Shown one piece after another: positions 17,342-26,060 of a stretch of 51,697 nucleotides of DNA. Both the position numbers and the translations under genes were made by a program. Location of the stretch: NCBI GenBank assembly GCA_038748065.1, contig JBCDJG010000033.1, positions 1-51,697 on the forward strand, written 5' to 3'. The stretch is from JBCDJG01 sp038748065. Lineage in GTDB: Bacteria; Pseudomonadota; Gammaproteobacteria; Pseudomonadales; Halieaceae. The stretch's first letter is position 1. Every line of letters starts with the position of its first letter. The notes under the pieces were generated by a model. That model did not search any database. It worked only from the letters and a program-made list of their open reading frames with translations, and was not told the DNA's origin.

Positions 17342-19189
17342 ATGAAATCTGTGCGCGCCCGGCCCGCAATCATCGCTTACCTGCTTCTTTTCGTGCTCTG
17401 GCCTGTGGGGCTGCCCACACTCGCGCACGCTGAACTGACGGAGCTCACTCGCGATATTCAATCTGAACTGGCCGCATCCAGCGTCCCGGGGGCGATGCTG
17501 GTCATCGTCGAGAATGGCACCACGGTATATGCCGAGCACTACGGCGTTGCAGATATCGCGAGCGCGACGCCCATGGGGCGGGAGCATCGAATCGCCGTTG
17601 GCTCTATCTCCAAAAACCTGACCTCGCTGGCCCTGATGAAAGCCGAGGCAGAGGGCCTGCTGTCGCTCGACGACGCACTGGCTCGCTGGCTGCCCCAGAG
17701 CAACCCAGCCAACCCCTGGGCGGACAGTAGCCCGATCCGTCTCAGACACCTGCTGCAGCATACGGCCGGTATTGAAGGATCTACCTTTGAGGAGTAAGGG
17801 GCGTCGCAGGCAAACTACAGCCCCACCGACTATGCCCGGCGCATGGCGCCCTATATCAGCGTGCGCTGGCGCCCGGGAGAGTTTTTCTCCTACGCGAATC
17901 CCGGGCACGTGTTTGCCGCCGCCGCGCTGGAAGCCGCCTGCGAGTGCGAGTTCGATCGCTTTCTCGAGGACGAGGTGTTTGCGCCCCTCGGTATGTCTGG
18001 CGCGACCTTTCGCAATGATGAAGCGGCGACCGAGAGCCTGGTGCAAAGCTATCTGGCCGATGGCTTCAGCCCACACGAGCGCTGGCTGATGCTGATTCGA
18101 CCTGCGGGTTCGCTCATTATGGGGCTTGATGATCTCGAGGCGATGCTACAGTTCTATGTCCAGCGCGGTGCCACGGCGCCTGCGTTTCTGCCGGCCGAGA
18201 GCCTGGCGGCCATGGAGCCGGCCACCGACTCTGTGCTGGCGCGGGCCGGCCTGCCACTGGGTTACGGCCTCGGCAATTTTGGCTTTGTTGCCGGGCGGGA
18301 CGTATTTCATGGGCACACTGGGTCAACAGAGGGCTTTCGCGCCTGGTTCGGCTATCACCCGCCAACCCGCTCGGGCTTTGCCTTCGTGCTCAGCGGCGGT
18401 GAGGAGAACGCGCGGTACCGGCTGATGCGGCGCATTGGCGACTACCTGACGCGCGAGCTTCCAGAACCGATGACGCCTCCCGCAGTCGCGTTCAGCGACA
18501 CCTCGGCCGAGGGCTGGTGGGCGCCCTTCACCCACAGCATGCTCCAGCGTGACTGGCTATGGCGGTTATTTGGCGCGGGGCGCCTCAGTGTTGCGGGCGA
18601 CGGCCTGCAACTGACGCATTATCCGCCCTTTTCTGCCGCGGCCGAGTGGACCCATGTGGGAAATGGCTTGCTACGGCCCGCCGGTTCAGCCTTTGCATCG
18701 GCGGGGCTCATTCCCGACGCCGACGGCGATCTGCGCCTGTTGGTCGGTACGGCTTACGAGCCAGTCCCGGCCTGGCAGGTTTGGCTGCCGCGCGCGGCAG
18801 TGCTTGTGGCTTTGCTGGCGAGTGCGCTGGCCATCCTCTGGTTGCCGATGGTCGCGTTTGTCGGTCGCGCTGGGCTGGCAGCGCCTGTCGCCCTGATCAC
18901 TGCGAGCGGCGCCAGCCTGCTGGGACTGGGCATTTACTTCCTATTCGCCGGGATGCTGGGCCCCCTGCAGAGCAGTGCGGCATTAGGTCGCGTTAGCGTG
19001 TCCAGCGTTGCGCTACTGGTGATGAGTCTGGCAGGGCCAAGCCTGGCCTTGGCCGGCTATTGGCGCCTGCGGGGGCTGGCAGGCAGCCTGAGTCAGCGCC
19101 TGCTATTGGGCCTGCTGCTGGGCGTTGGCCTGGGTTGGGCTCTATTGACCTGGCAGGGCTGGGTACCGTTGATTACCTGGCGGATATAA
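17342..19189 (+). pseudogene. Serine hydrolase (class C beta-lactamase/S12 type) split by one in-frame TAA
   Basis: One frame runs from ATG 17342 to 19189, interrupted only by TAA at 17795-17797 (codon 152). Both halves match one enzyme: signal peptide 1-30, SISK (Ser88-Lys91) nucleophile motif before the stop; FSYANPG (the Y-x-N motif) and GHTGS (the HTG motif) after it; then a C-terminal region of four or five membrane helices from about 18780 to 19170. All three catalytic motifs are intact. The downstream part could restart at GTG/ATG codons near 17843 but would lack the nucleophile. It may be a recent pseudogene, a sequencing error, or readthrough. The intact product would be an inner-membrane-tethered periplasmic hydrolase of peptides or esters. 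It precedes a TonB receptor and an M55 peptidase. Confidence 0.8.
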
Positions 19190-19220
19190 GAGAATTTTCA
19201 ATGCAGCAAAGGAGAACACC

Positions 19221-21329
19221 GTGAAAACTGTGCACAGAATTGGCCGGGGCCTGGTGCCCCTCGCGCTTGCCGTTGCGGCGGCACAGGTCAGCGCTCAGGA
19301 TGAGCTGCTGGAGGAAATTGTTGTCTACGCCGAGAAGCTGGGACGTTCCGTACAGGATACGGCAACCAGTACGGTGGTGGTGACACCAGAGACGATTGAA
19401 GACCTGAACATCGTTACCTTGGGCGACGCCCTGCAGCGTATCGGCAATGCCGGTTTCACCACCACGGGGCGCGGGCGAGTTAAGCAGTTTACGCTGCGCG
19501 GCGTGCAGTCCGGCGGCGTAACACCCGGCACGACGCCCGTCGCCACGCTAATTGTCGATGGCGCCTTCGTCCCCAACCAGGCAGCGGGTTCAACAATTTC
19601 CAATGCCTGGGATGTGCGCCAGATCGAAGTGCTGCGCGGCGCCCAGTCAACTCTGCAGGGCCGCAATTCACTGATTGGCGCGATTCAGGTCACCACCGAA
19701 GAGGCGGGCTGGGAGAATGACTTTCGCCTGCGTGGCACCTACGGTGAGTACGACACGTGGGAGGGCTCGGTGGCCTTTGGTGGGCCGATTGTCGACGAGC
19801 AGGTGGCCTACCGCATCGTTGCCCAGCAGCTTGAATCAGACGGCTTTGTCGAGCGCGCTGACGGCGACGATGGCGATGCCCTGAGCAGCACACTGCTGCG
19901 CGCAAAGCTGCGCATTGAGCCGGACGCCATTCCCGACCTGCGCTGGGACATCGTTGCCAGCTACACTGACGAAGAAACCGGCAACTCGCTGGTGTCTGGC
20001 GAAGACCCCTTCGAGCGCGAGCAGATCACTGATATCAAGGATGAGCTGAACGCCGAGGTCTTCACCCTGGCCAATACGCTGACCTATCAGCTGAATAGCA
20101 ACATCGAGCTGGTGTCCCTGACCAGCTACGCCCTGCTGGAAACGGATGAGGTGCTTGACTTCGACGGTCTGCCGGATCAGGGCACGCCGGTCTCGTCCGT
20201 GCGTTTTGATGAGCGTGAATTCGATGACCTGCTGCAGGAGTTTCGCCTGCTGTACACCGACGACGGCCTGACCGCGCTGGGTGGCTTACTGCTCGCTACG
20301 CGCGAAAACTTTGGCGAAACCACCGTGGAGCAGATGGTTGGTGCCCTACCCATCGGCAGCGATTTTGTGTTTGAGCCGGAGTTCGATACCGTGGCGCTGT
20401 TTGGTGAAGCGGCCTGGGACCTGTCTGAGCGGATCACGCTGACCGGCGGCTTGCGCTATGAGCGTGAGAAAGCGACCTATGGCGTCAGCCAGGTCAATTA
20501 CGTATTGATTGAAGGGGAGCCCGTGCTGTCGGAAACGGACTCTGAGGTGGAGCAGACCTTCGAAGTCTGGCTGCCCAAGTTCGTGCTGACCTACAACTTC
20601 AACGATGACGTTTCGCTCTCCGGCTCGGTGCAGCGCGCTTATCGCCCCGGGGGCATCGGCGTCAACCCGGTACAGGGCAATACCTTCGACTTCGACCCGG
20701 AGTACTCCTGGAACTATGAGATTGCGCTGCGCTCTGTCTGGCTGGATAACCGCCTTGTGGTTAATGCCAACGCCTTCTTTATCGACTGGACAGACCAGCA
20801 GATCGAAGTACAGCTCTCCGGTACGCCCCAGGACGAGGCCACGCAGAACGTCGGCGAGAGTGAACTCTACGGTGTGGAAGTGCAGGCCACCTGGTCGGTC
20901 ACTGATGAGCTGACTCTCTTCGGCTCCCTCGGCCTGTTAGAAACTGAAATCACCGATACCGACGCCAGCAATAGCGAGCTCATCGGCAATGAGTTCCCCT
21001 TCGCGCCGAACTACTCCGGTGCCGCCGGGATTACCTATGCCCACCCCTCCGGCTTCAGCGGCACGCTGGATCTGGCCTTCCGCGGAGATTCGGAGCCTGT
21101 GCTGCCCAACAACTCGGGCTCCAATCCCGAGTTCGGCACGGGCCTGAAAAATGATGACGTGGTGCTGACCAACCTGCGCCTGACCTACGCCTGGGATCGC
21201 TTCTCGGTCTTTGCCTACGGTCGTAACCTTCTCGATGAGGAGTACCTGGTGAATGCCGATGCCCTGGTGGGTAACGTGATCGTGGGTGAGCCGCGGGTGG
21301 TCGGCGCTGGCTTTACCTTTACAATGTAG
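19221..21329 (+). CDS. TonB-dependent outer-membrane receptor
   Basis: The 702-residue protein has a signal peptide ending VSA-Q (about residue 25) and a TonB-box-like EEIVVYA just after it. A plug domain follows (TVVVTPETIEDL to IEVLRGAQSTLQGRNS), then a 22-strand-type barrel with alternating aromatic strands and a terminal GAGFTFTM strand ending in an aromatic/hydrophobic residue. It imports a scarce ligand across the outer membrane using TonB energy. The start is GTG after GGAGA. It lies 31 bases after the serine hydrolase and 35 before the M55 peptidase. The neighbours suggest a peptide-like ligand; this is inference. Confidence 0.93.
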   Translation: MKTVHRIGRGLVPLALAVAAAQVSAQDELLEEIVVYAEKLGRSVQDTATSTVVVTPETIEDLNIVTLGDALQRIGNAGFTTTGRGRVKQFTLRGVQSGGVTPGTTPVATLIVDGAFVPNQAAGSTISNAWDVRQIEVLRGAQSTLQGRNSLIGAIQVTTEEAGWENDFRLRGTYGEYDTWEGSVAFGGPIVDEQVAYRIVAQQLESDGFVERADGDDGDALSSTLLRAKLRIEPDAIPDLRWDIVASYTDEETGNSLVSGEDPFEREQITDIKDELNAEVFTLANTLTYQLNSNIELVSLTSYALLETDEVLDFDGLPDQGTPVSSVRFDEREFDDLLQEFRLLYTDDGLTALGGLLLATRENFGETTVEQMVGALPIGSDFVFEPEFDTVALFGEAAWDLSERITLTGGLRYEREKATYGVSQVNYVLIEGEPVLSETDSEVEQTFEVWLPKFVLTYNFNDDVSLSGSVQRAYRPGGIGVNPVQGNTFDFDPEYSWNYEIALRSVWLDNRLVVNANAFFIDWTDQQIEVQLSGTPQDEATQNVGESELYGVEVQATWSVTDELTLFGSLGLLETEITDTDASNSELIGNEFPFAPNYSGAAGITYAHPSGFSGTLDLAFRGDSEPVLPNNSGSNPEFGTGLKNDDVVLTNLRLTYAWDRFSVFAYGRNLLDEEYLVNADALVGNVIVGEPRVVGAGFTFTM

Positions 21330-21364
21330 AGCGCAACGCAGCGTCCAGGAACGAGCAAAAGCCC

Positions 21365-22198
21365 ATGCACATCTATATCTCGGCAGACATTGAGGGCGTG
21401 GCCGGCGTGGTGAGCCCGGCGCAAACCCTGCAACAGGGCTTTGAATACGCTCGGGCCCGGCGCTGGATGACGGACGAGGTACGGGCGGCCTGCGAGGGCG
21501 CCTTCGCCGGTGGCGCCTCTGCGATCACCGTGAGCGATTCCCACGGTAACGGCCAGAACCTTTTGCTCGAGGAACTGCCGGACAAGGTGCGTATTGTGCG
21601 CAATTGGCCGCGGCCGCTCGGCATGATGCAGGGCGTGGAGCGTGCGGAGACGGCTGCCGCACTGCTGATCGGCTATCACAGCGGTGCGCAGCATGCCCAT
21701 GGCGTGCTGGCGCACACGGGCTCCGGGCGACTGATCAAAACGATCTACCTGAATGGGCAGAGCGCGTCAGAAACAGATCTCAACATCGCCCTGGCTTACC
21801 ACTATGGCGTACCCGTGGTGATGGCCAGCGGTGACGACGTGTTCTGCCAGCACGCGCGCGAGTCGATCGGTGATGGTGTCGTGACGGTGGAGTGCAAGGT
21901 GGCAACGGGTCGCTACTCGGCGGATACCCTGACGCCTGCCGAAAGCTGCGCCCGTATTCGCGCCGCCGCTGAGCAGGCGGTCGCCAGCCTGCCGATGACA
22001 GCGCCGCCGCCTCCCGCGGCGCCGCTGAACCTGGTGGTCGAGTTTCAGCGTCACCTGCCGGCGGAGTTACTGGACTATCTGCCGGGCTTCCAAAGGGAGG
22101 GCGCGACGGGTATTGCGATTGAGCTACCGGATATGCTGTCGGTGACTCGCGTGCTCGGCTTTATTACCGCCGTCCAGTTCGACGAGCAGATTCCCTGA
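21365..22198 (+). CDS. M55 family metallopeptidase (DppA-like D-aminopeptidase)
   Basis: All metal and catalytic positions of the Bacillus DppA D-aminopeptidase family line up: Asp8 and Glu10 (SADIEG), His60 (SDSHGN), His105 (GYHSG), Glu136 (SASETDLN), with His112/His117 in AHGVLAHT near the catalytic histidine. The family forms a decameric, self-compartmentalising zinc enzyme that removes N-terminal D-amino acids, preferring D-Ala-containing peptides. At 277 residues it has the usual length. There is no signal peptide, so it acts in the cytoplasm on imported peptides. It is the last gene of the hydrolase-receptor-peptidase group and ends two bases from the convergent thiolase. Confidence 0.9.
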   Translation: MHIYISADIEGVAGVVSPAQTLQQGFEYARARRWMTDEVRAACEGAFAGGASAITVSDSHGNGQNLLLEELPDKVRIVRNWPRPLGMMQGVERAETAAALLIGYHSGAQHAHGVLAHTGSGRLIKTIYLNGQSASETDLNIALAYHYGVPVVMASGDDVFCQHARESIGDGVVTVECKVATGRYSADTLTPAESCARIRAAAEQAVASLPMTAPPPPAAPLNLVVEFQRHLPAELLDYLPGFQREGATGIAIELPDMLSVTRVLGFITAVQFDEQIP

Positions 22199-22199
22199 A

Positions 22200-23378
22200 T
22201 CAACGCGCCTGGTACATCGTGACCACGCAGGCACCGCCGAGGCCCAGATTGTGTTGCAGGGCCGTGCGTGCGCCCTCAACCTGACGTTTATCGGCCGCAC
22301 CGCGTAGCTGCCAGACCAGTTCTGTGCATTGAGCGAGCCCGGTTGCGCCCAGCGGATGGCCTTTGGATAGCAGGCCGCCGGAGGGGTTGGTTACGATGCG
22401 CCCGCCATAGGTGTTGTCGCCGTCCCAGATAAACTGCTCGGCACCACCCTCAGGGCAGAGGCCCAGGGCCTCGTAGGTGAGCAGCTCATTGGCGGTGAAG
22501 CAGTCGTGGAGTTCCACCACATCAATCTCTTCCGGGCCGATACCGCTTTGTTCATAAACCTGCCGTGCGGCCTCAGCGCTCATATCGTAGCCCACCATTT
22601 TGATCATGGAGTGGGCCTCGAAGCTGGCCGGCGTATCGGTGGTCATCGCCTGGCCCAGGATTTCCACGCTGTTCATGCCGTGGCGTTTGGCAAAGTCCTC
22701 GGAGCATACGATGGCCGCGGCGGCGCCACAGGTCGGTGGGCAGCACTGCAGCCGTGTTAGCGGATCGAAGACTTCAGGGGCTTCCAGGACTTCTTCCAAT
22801 GTCACCGGCTGCGCAAACAGCGCGTAGGGATTGTGCTGCGCATGCTGGCGCGCCTTGACCGATATCTTCGCGAAGGTCTCGGGCCGGGTGCCGTGCTCAA
22901 AGCGGTACTCGCGGCCGGCGCCGCCAAACATTTGTGCGGCCACCGGGGCGGCGGTAAAGCCCTGCTCATCGAGCATGACCTGGGCATGCTGAGCAAGAGG
23001 TGTTTCGCGGTCCTCGTACTTGCTGCCGAGAGCGCCGCGTTCCATTTTTTCAAAGCCCAGCGCCAGCACGCATTCTGCCGCGCCGTGCTCGACGGCCTGC
23101 CTGGCCATAAACAGCGCCGAGGAGCCGGTGGAGCAGTTGTTGTTCACGTTCAGCACCGGAATGCCGGTAAGCCCCAGTTCGTAAACGGCGCGCTGGCCAC
23201 AGGTTGAATCACCGTAGACGTAGCCGACGTAAGCCTGTTCTACAGCATCGTAATGGATGCCTGCGTCTTCCAGGGCCTTGGCACCCGCATCGCGGGCCAT
23301 ATCGTAGTATTCCGGTGAGCTGCCGGGCTTGCTGAAGGCCGTCATGCCGACCCCGCCAATCATGACTTTGCGTTGCAT
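22200..23378 (-). CDS. Thiolase/SCP-x-type lipid-transfer acyl-CoA thiolase
   Basis: The 392-residue protein has the nucleophile Cys82 in NNNCSTGS, the VELHDCFTANE segment (with an active-site Asp-Cys pair instead of the usual NEAF), and GGLLSKGHPLGATG with the catalytic His. The C-terminal GLGGACVV replaces the classical CxG. This combination defines the SCP-x/lipid-transfer thiolase group, which cleaves branched or sterol-side-chain 3-ketoacyl-CoA. It is cytoplasmic and is the last gene of the minus-strand beta-oxidation set with the MFE-2-like enzyme and acyl-CoA dehydrogenase. Confidence 0.92.
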   Translation of the reverse strand: MQRKVMIGGVGMTAFSKPGSSPEYYDMARDAGAKALEDAGIHYDAVEQAYVGYVYGDSTCGQRAVYELGLTGIPVLNVNNNCSTGSSALFMARQAVEHGAAECVLALGFEKMERGALGSKYEDRETPLAQHAQVMLDEQGFTAAPVAAQMFGGAGREYRFEHGTRPETFAKISVKARQHAQHNPYALFAQPVTLEEVLEAPEVFDPLTRLQCCPPTCGAAAAIVCSEDFAKRHGMNSVEILGQAMTTDTPASFEAHSMIKMVGYDMSAEAARQVYEQSGIGPEEIDVVELHDCFTANELLTYEALGLCPEGGAEQFIWDGDNTYGGRIVTNPSGGLLSKGHPLGATGLAQCTELVWQLRGAADKRQVEGARTALQHNLGLGGACVVTMYQAR

Positions 23379-23403
23379 AGTGTCTCCTTGAGCGTGTGAA
23401 CGG

Positions 23404-26031
23404 CTACGCCGCGGCGTCCAGCAAACCGTTGAAAAGTGTCAGATGTCGCGCGTGAGCCATGTCGCCCTTAACGCGCAGGTGACCCTGCTGGAACAGGGCG
23501 CGGGGCGTGCTTTCGCCCCGAGCCAGGGCCGCCAGGTGTTCATCCTTGATGGTCAGCACTGTATCGGCGTCAGCCAGGGGCAGGCCGCGGATGGCTGGTT
23601 CCGCCCCGCTGAGATCCACGCTCCAGTGCTGCTCATCTATTTGGAAGGCCAGGCGCGCGCCGGCCAGCGCCGCAGCGGATGCTGGCTCCTCCCGTAAGCG
23701 TTCGGCGAGTCGAGTGAAGATAAGCTCGTCGCTGCGTGGCACCACCTCGTTGGTGGTGTTTTCCGCTTCCGCCTCAGCGTGTCCATCGCCTGCGTCTACC
23801 GGGGCTTCCGCCTTGCCCATCACAGCAGCCAGCCTGGCGTGTACTTCGTCCTGTGCTATATCCGCGAGGAACTCAACTTTCTGGGCCGCCATGATATTGC
23901 CGGCCACATCCAGCTTGCCGCCAAAGTAGAGTTTTTGTGGGCTGGCCTCGCCGTTGATCATGGCCAACAGCTCTGAGAAGGCAAGTGTAAAGGTGCAGTC
24001 CGCCTCGGCCGTGCCGCTTGTGCAGCCACCTTTGCCGTTTTTCAGATCGAGCACGAACTGTGTATCGGGCTCGCTGATGTGCCATTGATAGACATGGCCG
24101 ACCTGGTCGACGCGCTCGGGGTGGTCGGCGATGTAGCCATCAAGCAGGGCGACGACGTGCTCGGGCTTGGGCGTCTCGGTGGGAGCAGTAGCCGCTTCAG
24201 GCGCAGCGGCCTCCTCGGTGACGAGCTGCGCCAAAGGCTCATCGTACAGTTCAATGACAGCATTGCTGATACACACCTCATCGCGCTCCACCACGCGCGT
24301 CTCGAACAGGATGCGTGTCGGCGATTCCTGCCACATGCGCGTTTCCAGGGTGTCGCCGGGATAAACGCTGTTGGCAAAGCGCACCTTGATGCTCTTGAAC
24401 AAACGGCCGTCGTTGTCGGCGAATTGAGCAATAACGTGGCGCGTGACGTAACCGAAGGTGCACATGCCGTGCAGTATGGGCTGGTCGAAACCAAAGGCCT
24501 TGGCGAAGGTCGGGTCCGCATGCAGAGGATTCCAGTCGCCCGACAGTCGGTACAGCAGGGTCTGGTTGATCGCGGTCTGCTCGGTGACGACCGCGTCGGG
24601 CTCCCGCTCGGGCGCGCGGTTGACCTCGTCACCGGGGCCGCGCTCGCCGCCCCAGCCACCGCCGCCGCGCACGAAGGAGCTGATCTCGTTATAGGCAATC
24701 AGGCGGTCATGCTCGTCGAAGGTCTCGACTTTGATGATGGCGATCGCGTGGGGGTCCTTGTCGAAGGCCTCTTTAAAGGTGAAGACGTTTTTTACCGTGC
24801 CACTCGTGGGCAGTGGTGCCAAGAGCTCGGTGTACTGCTCGCCGTGCAGCAAACGGTCGAGGCCATAGTTCAGCCCAGCCAGTCCGCGGCCGTCCCGGGC
24901 GTTGTTGAGGTAACTGGTCAGCGCCGGCATAGCCGCGTAGCTGGGCTGCGCCATAAAGCCGTCGCCCAGCTCGTAAACGTACTTGAGATCTTTCGGGTCG
25001 GCCGGGTCAGAGGCCGCGCCAATACCTAGGGCGTAGAGCGCGAGGTCGCGCTCGTCGTAGTCGTACTCGCTGACGATTTCGTCCTGGAGTGCGGCATCGA
25101 TGTCGATGAATTCATTGCCGCCCAGAGGGGGGTTATCGGCATTGTTGAGGACCAGGCCGAATACGTCGGTGGCCAGTTCCGGGTAGTCCACCTCGCTGAA
25201 GTCACCGACCTTTTGCCAGCGGGCCACGATGCGTTCCGGTGTTATTTTGCGATGCGGGTCCAGCATGCCGCCTGTTGTGCGCTGCCAGCGCAGCTTGCCA
25301 ACGTAGCCGGCACCGACTTCGAAGACTTCGCCGTTGTCCTCGCAGTCCGCGTGGCAGAGCCAGGCGACTGCCGCACTGACGCCCTCGGGCTCAAGCGCGT
25401 CCAGCACATTTTGCGGCAGCACAGTAGCGGTGAGTCGCGAGCCGGCGATGGGTGCAATGGTGTTCACGTGGATATTGTTCTTCGCGCCTTCGATGCTCAG
25501 CGTATTGGCAAGGCCAAGGGCGCCCAGCTTGGCCGCTGAGTAGTTTGCCTGACCGAAGTTGCCGTAAAGGCCTGCGGCGGAGGTCGTCATGATCACGCGG
25601 CCGTAGCCCTGCTCTTTCATCACCGGCCAGGCCGCCTTGGTGACGCGATAACAGCCGTTCAGGTGGACACCGAGAATCAGCTCCCAGTCAGTGCCCGACA
25701 TGGAGCCAAAGCTGGTATCGCGCAGGATGCCGGCATTGTTGATCACGATATCCACGCGGCCGAAGGCGGCCAGCGCGGTGTCGATAATCTTCTCGCCTTC
25801 CTCGACCGAGTCGTAGTTGGCGACCGCTTCCCCGCCGGCGGCGCGAATCTCTTCGACCACGGCATCCGCGGCAGCGGAGGAGCGCTTGCCGTCACCGTGG
25901 ATATCACCGCCCAGATCGTTGACCACCACTTTTGCACCACGTGAAGCGAGGAGCAGGGCGTGGCTGCGGCCGAGGCCATTGCCCGCGCCGGTGATTACGG
26001 CCACCTGGCCGTCAAAACGCAGTTCTTTCAT
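23404..26031 (-). CDS. Multifunctional MFE-2-like enzyme: SDR + MaoC hydratase + two SCP2 domains
   Basis: The 875-residue protein resembles the peroxisomal multifunctional enzyme type 2. Residues 1-300 are a 3-hydroxyacyl-CoA dehydrogenase of SDR type (TGAGNGLG, NNAG at 98-101, Ser151, Tyr164, Lys168). About 320-600 is a double hot-dog 2-enoyl-CoA hydratase with the hydratase-2 motif GDWNPLHADP around residue 505. About 635-745 and 775-872 are two successive SCP2-like lipid-binding domains joined by an acidic linker; eukaryotic MFE-2 has one. It would catalyse two consecutive steps of beta-oxidation on bulky acyl-CoA. It is flanked by the thiolase and acyl-CoA dehydrogenase genes on the same strand. 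Confidence 0.92.
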   Translation of the reverse strand: MKELRFDGQVAVITGAGNGLGRSHALLLASRGAKVVVNDLGGDIHGDGKRSSAAADAVVEEIRAAGGEAVANYDSVEEGEKIIDTALAAFGRVDIVINNAGILRDTSFGSMSGTDWELILGVHLNGCYRVTKAAWPVMKEQGYGRVIMTTSAAGLYGNFGQANYSAAKLGALGLANTLSIEGAKNNIHVNTIAPIAGSRLTATVLPQNVLDALEPEGVSAAVAWLCHADCEDNGEVFEVGAGYVGKLRWQRTTGGMLDPHRKITPERIVARWQKVGDFSEVDYPELATDVFGLVLNNADNPPLGGNEFIDIDAALQDEIVSEYDYDERDLALYALGIGAASDPADPKDLKYVYELGDGFMAQPSYAAMPALTSYLNNARDGRGLAGLNYGLDRLLHGEQYTELLAPLPTSGTVKNVFTFKEAFDKDPHAIAIIKVETFDEHDRLIAYNEISSFVRGGGGWGGERGPGDEVNRAPEREPDAVVTEQTAINQTLLYRLSGDWNPLHADPTFAKAFGFDQPILHGMCTFGYVTRHVIAQFADNDGRLFKSIKVRFANSVYPGDTLETRMWQESPTRILFETRVVERDEVCISNAVIELYDEPLAQLVTEEAAAPEAATAPTETPKPEHVVALLDGYIADHPERVDQVGHVYQWHISEPDTQFVLDLKNGKGGCTSGTAEADCTFTLAFSELLAMINGEASPQKLYFGGKLDVAGNIMAAQKVEFLADIAQDEVHARLAAVMGKAEAPVDAGDGHAEAEAENTTNEVVPRSDELIFTRLAERLREEPASAAALAGARLAFQIDEQHWSVDLSGAEPAIRGLPLADADTVLTIKDEHLAALARGESTPRALFQQGHLRVKGDMAHARHLTLFNGLLDAAA

Positions 26032-26060
26032 TTGCTAGTACCTTGGAGGGTGATGAAGCG

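Noticed and set aside
24079..25029. 316-codon plus-strand frame opposite the MFE-2-like gene
   Set aside because: The minus strand is a clear multidomain enzyme with all catalytic residues; the plus frame is a by-product of high GC codon use.
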